NCBI GenBank assembly: GCA_023430425.1
Contig: JAEZAR010000039.1
Span: forward strand, 1 to 8,407
DNA from: Actinomycetes bacterium
GTDB lineage: Bacteria; Actinomycetota; Actinomycetes; Actinomycetales; Cellulomonadaceae
Reading direction: 5' to 3'
DNA length: 8,407 bases
Shown: positions 1 through 8,290 of the stretch, one piece after another
Layout of the letters: every line of letters starts with the position of its first letter
How positions within the stretch are numbered: position 1 is the stretch's first letter
The notes under the pieces: model-generated
What the model was told of the DNA's origin: nothing
What the model saw: the letters and a program-made list of their open reading frames with translations, nothing else
Databases searched by the model: none
Translations under genes and position numbers: made by a program

Positions 1-163
1 GCCCCTCGCAGCACTCCACGGTGGTGGTCTTGCCGGCGCCGTTCGGGCCGAGCAGCGCGGTGACCTCGCCGGCGGGGGCGAGGAGGTCGAGGCCGTCGAC
101 GGCGGCGCGCCCGGCGTAGCGCTTGACCAGGCCGGACACCTCGACGGCGGGCGCGGGGGGCAT
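1..163 (-). CDS. ABC transporter ATP-binding protein, N-terminal fragment
   Basis: This is the first 54 codons of an ABC-type ATPase whose remainder lies beyond the left edge. Reading leftwards from ATG at 163, the protein begins [18 protein letters not shown] and reaches a full Walker A motif, GPNGAGKTT, at about residues 40-48, followed by TVECCEG. The alternating hydrophobic first strand, the aromatic Y16 (A-loop position) and the VECCEG continuation fit the drug/ABC-2 exporter class (CcmA/DrrA-like), whose ATPase pairs with a separate permease. Signature and Walker B motifs are off the window. It is divergent from sufR; a divergent ABC exporter next to sufR is also found beside the mycobacterial suf operon (the Rv1456c-Rv1458c genes, from memory). 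No Shine-Dalgarno sequence precedes the ATG. A TAGACT hexamer sits just upstream, so translation may be leaderless. The substrate cannot be told. Confidence 0.88.
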   Translation of the reverse strand, partial: MPPAPAVEVSGLVKRYAGRAAVDGLDLLAPAGEVTALLGPNGAGKTTTVECCEG

Positions 164-171
164 CGCCAGGC

Positions 172-177
172 AGTCTA
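172..177 (-). promoter_or_regulatory. Candidate -10 hexamer of the divergent ABC ATPase gene
   Basis: On the minus strand TAGACT fits the actinobacterial -10 pattern TANNNT and ends 8 nt before the ATG at 163. A start of transcription about 7 nt downstream would leave a leader of 0-2 nt. This agrees with the lack of any purine-rich ribosome binding site before this ATG. No convincing -35 is visible (the 17-bp position reads CACCCT), so the call rests on spacing and the missing ribosome binding site only. Confidence 0.35.
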
Positions 178-204
178 GGTGTCCGCGCCAGGTGAGGGTG
201 ACCT

Positions 205-220
205 TCGTTGCGGGGAACGA
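205..220. promoter_or_regulatory. Second dyad upstream of the SufR box, TCGTT-N6-AACGA
   Basis: A perfect 5+5 bp inverted repeat with a 6-bp spacer covers the predicted -35. Its centre (between 212 and 213) is 21 bp, about two helical turns, from the centre of the main SufR box (between 233 and 234), so both would face the same side of the helix. Its half-sites are in the reverse order (GTT-N6-AAC rather than CAAC-N6-GTTG). It may be an auxiliary site, part of a larger operator, or chance. Confidence 0.3.
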
Positions 221-236
221 TTTCGGCAACGACAAT
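208..236 (+). promoter_or_regulatory. Predicted sigma-A type promoter of the suf operon
   Basis: TTGCGG (208-213) and GACAAT (231-236) are separated by exactly 17 bp and resemble TTGACA/TANNNT elements of a housekeeping actinobacterial promoter. They lie in the only clearly AT-richer island of the intergenic region (about 204-250). The predicted start is near A243, which gives a leader of about 143 nt before the sufR GTG. The -10 is exactly the spacer of the SufR-type inverted repeat, so a bound repressor would block RNA polymerase. An alternative -10 is TATCGA (245-250) with TTCGGC (222-227), which is a poorer match. Confidence 0.5.
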
Positions 237-242
237 GTTGCC
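225..242. promoter_or_regulatory. SufR operator candidate, GGCAAC-N6-GTTGCC
   Basis: A perfect 6+6 bp inverted repeat, GGCAAC (225-230) and GTTGCC (237-242), is separated by 6 bp. Its core is CAAC-N6-GTTG, the SufR recognition pattern described for the cyanobacterium Synechocystis. It lies in the promoter island upstream of a sufR homologue and the spacer GACAAT is the best -10 candidate, which fits simple autorepression of the operon. The match is direct observation. That this actinobacterial SufR uses the cyanobacterial motif is inference, since actinobacterial SufR sites reported elsewhere can differ. Confidence 0.65.
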
Positions 243-274
243 AATATCGACGCCGGGCGACCCTGTCGCACGTC

Positions 275-322
275 CCACGTCCGGGCCCGCGCCCGGGCCC
301 ACGACCGGGTCCACGTCCGGCG
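275..322 (+). repeat. Four imperfect 12-bp tandem units in the sufR leader
   Basis: The units are CCACGTCCGGGC (275-286), CCGCGCCCGGGC (287-298), CCACGACCGGGT (299-310) and CCACGTCCGGCG (311-322). The first and last share 10 identical leading bases. The block lies in the predicted 5' untranslated region, between the promoter island and the sufR ribosome binding site. It also contains a strong hairpin, CCGGGC-CCGC-GCCCGG (281-296). Because 12 is a multiple of 3, the block reads as a Pro-Arg-Pro-Gly repeat in the sufR frame, which produces a spurious upstream extension of that reading frame. Confidence 0.8.
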
Positions 323-371
323 CAGACCGAGTCCGGACGGGACCACCCGTCGTCGTCCCGCCCACCCAGCC

Positions 372-381
372 GGAGGAGGAG
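372..381 (+). promoter_or_regulatory. Ribosome binding site fixing the sufR start
   Basis: GGAGGAGGAG, a near-perfect Shine-Dalgarno run, lies 4 nt (from its end) before the GTG at 386. No comparable site precedes the upstream in-frame ATG at 179, so this decides the start of sufR. Confidence 0.85.
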
Positions 382-385
382 TGCC

Positions 386-1129
386 GTGACCGTGCCCGTG
401 CGGGTAACCGCCCCCTCCGCCTCGACGGTCGAGGCCCCCGAGGAGGACGGCACGACGACGCGGCAGCGGATCCTGCGCCTCGTCGTCGAGGAGGGCCCCG
501 TCTCGGTGGTGCAGCTCGCCACCGACCTCGAGCTGACCGCGGCCGGGGTGCGCCGGCACGTGTCGGCCATGCTCGCCGCCGGCGAGGTGGCCGAGCACGA
601 GGTGCCGACGGGTGCCCCCGGCCGGCGTCGGGGGCGTCCCGCCCGCCACTACGTCGCCACCGCGCGCGGCCAGGCCGCCCTGTCCGACGCGTACTCCGAC
701 CTCGCCGGCGAGGCGCTGGCGTTCCTCGCGAGGATCGGGGGCGAGGAGGCGGTGCGGGAGTTCGCGCGCCAGCGCGTCCTGGACATGCACAGCCACCACG
801 GCGACGCGGTGACGCTCGCCGACGGTGTCGCCGAGCGTCTCGCGGTCCTCGCTGACCGCCTGTCCGGCGACGGCTTCGCGGCCTCCGTCCGGCCCCTGCC
901 CGGCGGGCGGGCCGTCCAGCTGTGCCAGGGGCACTGCCCGGTGCAGGCGGTGGCCACCCGCTACCCCCAGCTGTGCGAGGCGGAGACCGCGCTCTTCTCG
1001 GAGCTGCTCGGCGTCCACGTCCAGCGCCTCGCCACCCTCGCGAGCGGCGGGCACGCGTGCACGACGCACGTCCCGCTCGCCGACCCCCGAACGACACCAC
1101 CTGCCGCGACCACGGAGGGAACCCCATGA
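386..1129 (+). CDS. sufR: SufR, iron-sulfur cluster-sensing transcriptional repressor
   Basis: A 247-residue ArsR/DeoR-like winged-helix regulator that heads the suf operon and is expected to repress it when cellular Fe-S supply is adequate. Residues 25-70 form the helix-turn-helix ([20 protein letters not shown], then [13 protein letters not shown]), followed by a basic wing with GRRRGRP at 79-85. The C-terminal half carries C180, C184 and C197, spaced C-X3-C-X12-C. This is the three-cysteine set reported to hold the [4Fe-4S] cluster in actinobacterial SufR. C225 (in GGHACTTH) is a fourth, flanked by histidines. The GTG start at 386 is chosen for its strong ribosome binding site; the frame stays open upstream to ATG 179, but that extension is only the repeat-derived Pro/Arg/Gly stretch. 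The Thr/Pro-rich end overlaps sufB by ATGA (1126-1129), so the two are translationally coupled. Likely autoregulated through the inverted repeat at 225-242. Confidence 0.93.
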   Translation: MTVPVRVTAPSASTVEAPEEDGTTTRQRILRLVVEEGPVSVVQLATDLELTAAGVRRHVSAMLAAGEVAEHEVPTGAPGRRRGRPARHYVATARGQAALSDAYSDLAGEALAFLARIGGEEAVREFARQRVLDMHSHHGDAVTLADGVAERLAVLADRLSGDGFAASVRPLPGGRAVQLCQGHCPVQAVATRYPQLCEAETALFSELLGVHVQRLATLASGGHACTTHVPLADPRTTPPAATTEGTP

Positions 1130-2577
1130 CGGCACCGACCGAGACGAACGAGGCAGTGACCAGCGCCCCGACGAGCGACGCCGAGATCATCGCGTCGATC
1201 GGCTCCTACGGCTACGGCTGGCACGACTCCGACGTCGCCGGCGCGTCCGCGCGGCGCGGCCTGGACGAGGACGTCGTCCGGGACATCTCGCGCCTCAAGT
1301 CCGAGCCCGAGTGGATGCTGCGGACCCGGCTCAAGTCGCTGCGCCTCTTCGAGAAGAAGCCGATGCCGACGTGGGGGGCCGACCTGTCGGGCATCGACTT
1401 CGACAACATCAAGTACTTCGTGCGCTCGACCGAGAAGCAGGCGAGCCGCTGGGAGGACCTCCCGGAGGACATCCGCACCACCTACGACCGCCTGGGCATC
1501 CCCGAGGCCGAGAAGCAGCGCCTCGTCGCCGGCGTCGCCGCGCAGTACGAGTCCGAGGTCGTCTACCACCAGATCCGCGAGGACCTGGAGGAGCAGGGCG
1601 TCATCTTCCTCGACACCGACACGGGCCTGCGCGAGCACCCCGAGATCTTCGAGCAGTACTTCGGGTCGGTCGTCCCGCCGGGCGACAACAAGTTCGCCGC
1701 GCTCAACACGGCCGTCTGGTCCGGCGGGTCCTTCGTCTACGTGCCGCCGGGCGTGCACGTGGAGATCCCGCTCCAGGCCTACTTCCGGATCAACACCGAG
1801 AACATGGGCCAGTTCGAGCGGACGCTGATCATCGCGGACGAGGGCTCCTACGTGCACTACGTCGAGGGCTGCACGGCACCCATCTACTCCAGCGACTCGC
1901 TGCACTCCGCGGTGGTCGAGATCATCGTGAAGAAGAACGCCCGCGTGCGGTACACGACGATCCAGAACTGGTCGAACAACGTCTACAACCTCGTCACCAA
2001 GCGCTCCACGGTGGCCGAGGGCGGCACCATGGAGTGGGTCGACGGGAACATCGGGTCCAAGGTGACCATGAAGTACCCGGCGATCTACCTCATGGGCGAG
2101 CACGCCAAGGGCGAGACGCTCTCGATCGCGTTCGCGGGCGAGGGCCAGCACCAGGACGCGGGCGCCAAGATGGTCCACGCCGCGCCGCGCACCTCGAGCT
2201 CGATCATCTCCAAGTCGGTCGCGCGCGGCGGCGGCCGCACCTCCTACCGCGGCCTCGTCCAGGTGCTCGAGGGCTCGGAGCACTCGGCCTCGAACGTCCT
2301 GTGCGACGCGCTGCTCGTCGACCAGGTCTCGCGGTCGGACACGTACCCGTACGTCGACGTCCGCGAGGACGACGTGTCGATGGGGCACGAGGCGACGGTC
2401 TCGCGCGTGAGCGAGGACCAGCTCTTCTACCTCATGTCGCGCGGGATGCCCGAGACCGAGGCGATGGCGATGATCGTGCGCGGCTTCGTCGAGCCGATCG
2501 CGCGCGAGCTGCCCATGGAGTACGCGCTGGAGCTCAACCGCCTCATCGAGCTGCAGATGGAAGGGTCCGTCGGCTGA
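1126..2577 (+). CDS. sufB: SufB, Fe-S cluster assembly scaffold subunit
   Basis: A 483-residue SufB, normal length for the family. SufB with SufD and SufC forms the SufBC2D scaffold in the cytosol, where persulfide sulfur and iron are joined into clusters. The right-handed beta-helix core and C-terminal helical domain are recognisable: [19 protein letters not shown] (205-223), GEGQHQDAG (338-346), [18 protein letters not shown] (429-446). By correspondence with E. coli, C393 (NVLCDALL) matches the essential C405 and E422 (GHEATVSR) matches E434 at the SufB-SufD interface; C249 (YVEGCTAP) matches the tunnel cysteine C254. The YVEGCTAP site, where M. tuberculosis SufB carries an intein, is uninterrupted here. 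The start ATG at 1126 has GGAGGG at 1114-1119 and lies inside the sufR stop (ATGA). The gene ends one base into the candidate sufD ATG. Confidence 0.98.
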   Translation: MTAPTETNEAVTSAPTSDAEIIASIGSYGYGWHDSDVAGASARRGLDEDVVRDISRLKSEPEWMLRTRLKSLRLFEKKPMPTWGADLSGIDFDNIKYFVRSTEKQASRWEDLPEDIRTTYDRLGIPEAEKQRLVAGVAAQYESEVVYHQIREDLEEQGVIFLDTDTGLREHPEIFEQYFGSVVPPGDNKFAALNTAVWSGGSFVYVPPGVHVEIPLQAYFRINTENMGQFERTLIIADEGSYVHYVEGCTAPIYSSDSLHSAVVEIIVKKNARVRYTTIQNWSNNVYNLVTKRSTVAEGGTMEWVDGNIGSKVTMKYPAIYLMGEHAKGETLSIAFAGEGQHQDAGAKMVHAAPRTSSSIISKSVARGGGRTSYRGLVQVLEGSEHSASNVLCDALLVDQVSRSDTYPYVDVREDDVSMGHEATVSRVSEDQLFYLMSRGMPETEAMAMIVRGFVEPIARELPMEYALELNRLIELQMEGSVG

Positions 2578-3983
2578 TGACGCCAGGCACGACGACGCCC
2601 GCAGCCACGACCGACCCGACGGAGACCCCCGTGACCACCGACCTGTCCACCGACCACTCGCGGGCCCGGGCCGACGCCGCGCACACCCACGGCCGCGGCG
2701 GCGTCCCGCAGGCGTCGCGCGCCGAGCGGCGCACGTCGTTCGACCTCGCCGACTTCCCCGTGCCCACCGGGCGCGAGGAGGAGTGGCGGTTCTCCCCGCT
2801 GGACCGCCTGACGCCGCTCCTGGACGTCCCGGGCGAGGGGCTGGCCGGCGTCGGCGTCCGCGTGACGGTCGTCAACCCGCCCGAGGTGGCCGTCGAGATC
2901 GTCGAGCGCGACGACCCCCGCCTGGGCAGCGCGGGTCGCCCGGGCGACCGGACCGCCGCAGCGGCCTGGGCGTCCTTCCGGGAGGCGACGGTGCTCACGG
3001 TCGGCCGCGAGGCGGTCGCGTCGGCGCCGACGAGCGTGCGGGTCGAGGGCATCCCGGGTCACGACGACGCCGCCGCGGTGCACCTGCTCGTGCACGCCTT
3101 GCCGCTGTCGGAGGCCGTCGTCGTGCTCGACCACGTCGGGCCCGCTGCCCTCGGGGAGACCGTCGAGGTCGTCGCGGAGGAGGGCGCCCACGTCACGCTC
3201 GTCTCGATCCAGGACTGGGACGCGGGGTCCGTCCACGCCGGCGCGCACCGCGTCCGGCTGGCGCGGGACGCCGTCGTCAAGCACGTCGTCGTCACGCTCG
3301 GCGGCGACGTCGTCCGCATCACCCCCGACGTGGAGTTCACCGGCGAGGGCGGGGAGTTCACCGGCGTCGGGCTGTACTTCGCCGACGCCGGCCAGCACCA
3401 GGAGCACCGGCTCTTCGTCGACCACGCCGTCCCGTCGTGCCGGTCGCGCGTGGCGTACAAGGGCGCGCTCCAGGGGGCCGGCGCCCACGCCGTCTGGGTC
3501 GGCGACGTGCTCATCCGGGCGGTCGCGGAGGGCACCGACACCTACGAGCTCAACCGGAACCTCGTGCTCACCGACGGCGCGCGCGCCGACTCGGTGCCGA
3601 ACCTGGAGATCGAGACGGGGGTCATCGAGGGTGCCGGTCACGCCTCCGCCACCGGCCGGTTCGACGACGAGCAGCTCTTCTACCTGCGGGCCCGCGGCAT
3701 CCCCGAGGAGGATGCCCGGCGCCTCGTCGTGCGCGGCTTCTTCGCCGAGCTGATCGGCGAGATCGGGGTGCCCGAGGTCGAGGAGCGTCTCATCGCCGCC
3801 ATCGAGGGGGAGCTCGAGCGCACGATGACCGCGCTCGCGACGGCGTCCGGGGCCGAGGCACCGCAGGGCCCGGTCGGCGTGCCGGGCACCGTGACCGACG
3901 CCGAGACGACCGACGTCTCGGCCGCGAATCCGGTGCACGACCCCGCCGGCGTGGCGGCCCCGGAGCAGGGGGGCCGGCTGTGA
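2577..3983 (+). CDS. sufD: SufD, Fe-S cluster assembly scaffold subunit
   Basis: SufD is the SufB paralogue that completes the SufBC2D scaffold. From ATG 2577 it is 468 residues, longer than usual (about 390-425). The extra length is a Thr/Pro-rich N-terminus (1-20) and a Glu/Ala/Gly/Thr-rich C-terminal tail (about 423-468). Family marks are GREEEWRFSPL (65-75), QHQEHRLFVDH (273-283), YKGALQGAGAH (294-304), and EGAGHASATGRFDDEQLFYL with RARGIPEEDA (351-380). H355 corresponds to E. coli SufD H360, implicated in cluster formation with SufB C405. Two starts are possible. ATG 2577 overlaps the sufB stop (TGATGA) but has only GGAAGGG at 2559-2565, rather far away. GTG 2631 has GGAG at good spacing, would remove the Thr-rich stretch and give 450 residues. 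I keep the longer frame for its coupling to sufB but regard the start as unsettled. The end overlaps the Rieske gene by GTGA. Confidence 0.95.
   Translation: MTPGTTTPAATTDPTETPVTTDLSTDHSRARADAAHTHGRGGVPQASRAERRTSFDLADFPVPTGREEEWRFSPLDRLTPLLDVPGEGLAGVGVRVTVVNPPEVAVEIVERDDPRLGSAGRPGDRTAAAAWASFREATVLTVGREAVASAPTSVRVEGIPGHDDAAAVHLLVHALPLSEAVVVLDHVGPAALGETVEVVAEEGAHVTLVSIQDWDAGSVHAGAHRVRLARDAVVKHVVVTLGGDVVRITPDVEFTGEGGEFTGVGLYFADAGQHQEHRLFVDHAVPSCRSRVAYKGALQGAGAHAVWVGDVLIRAVAEGTDTYELNRNLVLTDGARADSVPNLEIETGVIEGAGHASATGRFDDEQLFYLRARGIPEEDARRLVVRGFFAELIGEIGVPEVEERLIAAIEGELERTMTALATASGAEAPQGPVGVPGTVTDAETTDVSAANPVHDPAGVAAPEQGGRL
2621..2624 (+). promoter_or_regulatory. Possible internal ribosome binding site for a shorter SufD
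   Basis: GGAG lies 6 nt before the in-frame GTG at 2631. If used, SufD would start VTTDLSTDHSRA and lose 18 residues of Thr/Pro-rich sequence. The spacing is better than that of the GGAAGGG run before ATG 2577, but the initiator is GTG rather than ATG. Confidence 0.4.
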
Positions 3984-4315
3984 CGGCGCAGCTCGCGTGC
4001 TACACCGCCGACGTCCCCGAGGGGACGGCGATGCGGGTGGAGCTGGACGGTCCGGACGGCGCGCCTGTCGAGGTGGCGATCGTCCGCGACGAGGACGGCC
4101 AGTTCCATGCGATCTCCGACATCTGCAGCCACGGCCAGGTGTCCCTGTCCGACGGCGAGGTGGAGGGCGCGACGATCGAGTGCTGGCTGCACGGGTCGAC
4201 CTTCGACCTGCGCACCGGCAAGCCGCTCGCGCTGCCGGCCACCCGCCCCGTGCCCGTGTACCCCGTGACCCTCGACGGCGACCGTGTCCTGGTCGACGTC
4301 GACGTGACCCTGTGA
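3980..4315 (+). CDS. Rieske [2Fe-2S] ferredoxin-type protein of the suf operon
   Basis: A 111-residue single-domain Rieske protein with the full ligand set for a [2Fe-2S] cluster bound by two Cys and two His: C49-S-H51 in ICSHGQVSLS and C68-W-L-H71 in ECWLHGSTFD (CXH-X16-CXXH). HGSTFDLRTGKPLALPAT and the closing VPVYPVTLDGDRVLVDVD are typical of soluble Rieske ferredoxins of the NirD/dioxygenase-ferredoxin type. There is no signal peptide or membrane segment, so it is cytosolic. It starts with GTG 3980 inside the sufD stop (GTGA), behind AGGGGGG at 3967-3973, and lies 14 bp before sufC, so it is a true operon member. Such a gene between sufD and sufC recurs in actinobacteria, often annotated as a non-haem iron oxygenase ferredoxin subunit. 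No oxygenase is present here. An electron-delivery role in cluster assembly is inference. Confidence 0.92.
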   Translation: MTAQLACYTADVPEGTAMRVELDGPDGAPVEVAIVRDEDGQFHAISDICSHGQVSLSDGEVEGATIECWLHGSTFDLRTGKPLALPATRPVPVYPVTLDGDRVLVDVDVTL

Positions 4316-4329
4316 AGCCGAGGAGAGAC

Positions 4330-6981
<2,652 letters not shown>

Positions 6982-6982
<1 letters not shown>

Positions 6983-7311
6983 TGAGCGCACAGGCCACGA
7001 GCACACCGAACGCCGCGGACGTCGAGGAGGCGCTGCGTGACGTCATCGACCCCGAGCTCGGGATCAACGTCGTCGACCTCGGTCTGGTCTACGGCGTGGC
7101 GGTCGACCCGAACAACCACGTCGTCATCGACATGACGCTCACGTCGGCGGCCTGCCCCCTGACCGACGTCATCGAGGACCAGGCCGGTCAGGCCCTGGAG
7201 GGCCTGGTCGACGGGTTCCGCATCAACTGGGTGTGGATGCCGCCGTGGGGGCCGGAGCGGATCACCCCGGACGGCCGCGACCAGCTGCGGGCGCTCGGTT
7301 TCAACGTCTGA
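6982..7311 (+). CDS. sufT: SufT, DUF59/MIP18-family Fe-S assembly factor
   Basis: A 109-residue single-domain MIP18/DUF59 protein, taken to assist maturation or transfer of Fe-S clusters to client proteins. Family marks are the helix VEEALRDVIDPELGINVVDL (14-33) with DPELG at 23-27, GLVYGVAVD, MTLTSAACPLTD (51-62) containing the conserved cysteine C58, and the closing WMPPWGPERITPDGRDQLRALG (85-106). GGAGGAGG at 6970-6977 serves the ATG at 6982, which shares its A with the sufU stop (TGATG); GTG 6979 is a less likely start. It is the last gene of the operon and is convergent with the metallopeptidase gene 39 bp away. SufT in this position is standard for actinobacterial suf operons. Confidence 0.95.
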
Positions 7312-7326
7312 CGACCGCGCCCGGGC

Positions 7327-7341
7327 CCCGGAGGCGCCGGG
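7327..7341. terminator. Weak hairpin between the convergent sufT and peptidase genes
   Basis: CCCGG-AGGCG-CCGGG forms a 5-bp stem with a 5-nt loop in the 39-bp convergent gap (7312-7350). An alternative pairing is GCGCC (7317-7321) with GGCGC (7333-7337). There is no T-tract on either strand, so termination may be weak, Rho-dependent, or of the L-shaped type common in high-GC actinobacteria. Confidence 0.3.
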
Positions 7342-7350
7342 ACGTCGCTG

Positions 7351-8247
7351 TCAGAGCTGGTCGGTGGCGAAGGTGTCGCAGGCCTGCAGCGAGCCCTCGT
7401 TGTAGCCGACCGTGAACCAGTGCTGCCGCTGCTCGCTCGAGCCGTGCGTCCAGGTGTCCGGGTTCACGCCGCCGCCCGACTGGGCCTGGATGTGGTCGTC
7501 GCCGACCGCCTCGGCCGCCGACAGCGCGTCGGCGAGCTGCTCGGGGGTGATCGGCTCGATCCGCTGCCGCGCGCCCGTCTGCTCGTTGGTGACGGTGACC
7601 CCCGTGGCGTTGCCGACGAACATCCCCGCGTAGCAGTCGGCCTGGAGCTCGACGCGCACCGCGTCGGAGTCCGCGCCGGTCCCCTGACGGTTCGCCCGCT
7701 CCATGACGCCGGTGACGTTCTGGATGTGGTGGCCGTACTCGTGCGCGGTGACGTAGATCTCCGCGAGCGGTCCACCGGACGCCCCGAACCGGCTGGAGAG
7801 CAGGTCGAAGAACGTCAGGTCCATGTAGATGCCCTGGTCGGGCGGGCAGTAGAACGGCCCGGTGGCCGACGACGCCTGGCCGCACCCGGTGCTGACGCCC
7901 CCGGAGAACGAGGTGACGTCGGGCAGCGGGAGCTCGCCCTGGGACGCGAAGACCTCCGTCCAGTACTCGTCGAGGAACTGCACGGTCGCCGAGAGCCGGC
8001 AGTCGCGCTGCTCGTTGGCCTGCTCGACGGTGCACTCCGCGATCGTGCCCGCCTGGCCGCCGGGGGCCGCACCGCCGCCGCCGCCCCCGCCCTCCAGCTG
8101 CTCCAGGGCGGGACCGACGTCCACCCCGGTGAACTGGTAGATCAGGAACCCGATGATGCCGAGGATGCCGACTCCGCCCCCCGCGACCGCGCCCTTGTGG
8201 CTGCGGACGCGCCCGCCCTCGAAGCTGCCCTCACCGCCGAACGTCAT
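7351..8247 (-). CDS. Membrane-anchored neutral zinc metallopeptidase (YpfJ/KPN_02809 type)
   Basis: A 298-residue protein of the putative neutral zinc metallopeptidase family (YpfJ-like). Order of parts: a short cytosolic start with GGEGSFEGGRVRSHKG (4-19); one membrane segment at about 19-38 (VAGGGVGILGIIGFLIYQF); a flexible linker with seven glycines (53-59); then an extracytoplasmic catalytic domain. The zinc motif is HEYGHH (169-174), with H169, E170 and H173, and E200 in VELQADCYAG is the probable third ligand. Other marks are PFYCPPDQGIYMDLTFFDLL (131-150) and QRQHWFTVGYNEGSLQAC (273-290). Six cysteines (72, 83, 122, 134, 205, 290) all lie outside the membrane segment and could form disulfides. 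ATG 8247 is chosen because the protein then begins with the family's usual start; the frame extends 26 residues further without merit. The substrate is unknown and there is no evident link to Fe-S assembly. Confidence 0.93.
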   Translation of the reverse strand: MTFGGEGSFEGGRVRSHKGAVAGGGVGILGIIGFLIYQFTGVDVGPALEQLEGGGGGGGAAPGGQAGTIAECTVEQANEQRDCRLSATVQFLDEYWTEVFASQGELPLPDVTSFSGGVSTGCGQASSATGPFYCPPDQGIYMDLTFFDLLSSRFGASGGPLAEIYVTAHEYGHHIQNVTGVMERANRQGTGADSDAVRVELQADCYAGMFVGNATGVTVTNEQTGARQRIEPITPEQLADALSAAEAVGDDHIQAQSGGGVNPDTWTHGSSEQRQHWFTVGYNEGSLQACDTFATDQL

Positions 8248-8253
8248 GTGATC

Positions 8254-8259
8254 ACGGTA
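8254..8259 (-). promoter_or_regulatory. Candidate -10 hexamer for a leaderless peptidase transcript
   Basis: TACCGT on the minus strand fits TANNNT, with its last T six bases from the A of the ATG at 8247. Transcription would then begin exactly at the start codon. No Shine-Dalgarno sequence is present before this ATG, which agrees. No -35 match is visible at 17-18 bp. The gene could instead be read through from the upstream ecfT-like gene, 43 bp away. Confidence 0.4.
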
Positions 8260-8290
8260 GGGCCGGCCGGGTGCGCGCGCCCGACGACGC

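Noticed and set aside
179..385. Upstream extension of sufR from ATG 179 (69 more codons)
   Set aside because: It would start inside or before the promoter and operator, has no ribosome binding site, and encodes mostly the 12-bp repeat as Pro-Arg-Pro-Gly. GTG 386 has a very strong site.
243..385. A riboswitch or other structured sensor in the sufR leader
   Set aside because: The leader is mostly 12-bp repeat and simple GC hairpins. I see no motif of a known riboswitch class, and SufR with its box already explains regulation.
825..2576. Upstream extension of the sufD frame across all of sufB as one 1052-residue protein
   Set aside because: The part before 2577 is Arg-rich shadow sequence out of frame with SufB. 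The SufD domain starts after the sufB stop.
8268..8283. Hairpin CGGG...CCCG between the peptidase start and the ecfT-like stop as an ecfT terminator
   Set aside because: On the minus strand the stem has a C-A mismatch after 4 bp and no T-run. It is expected by chance in such GC-rich sequence.
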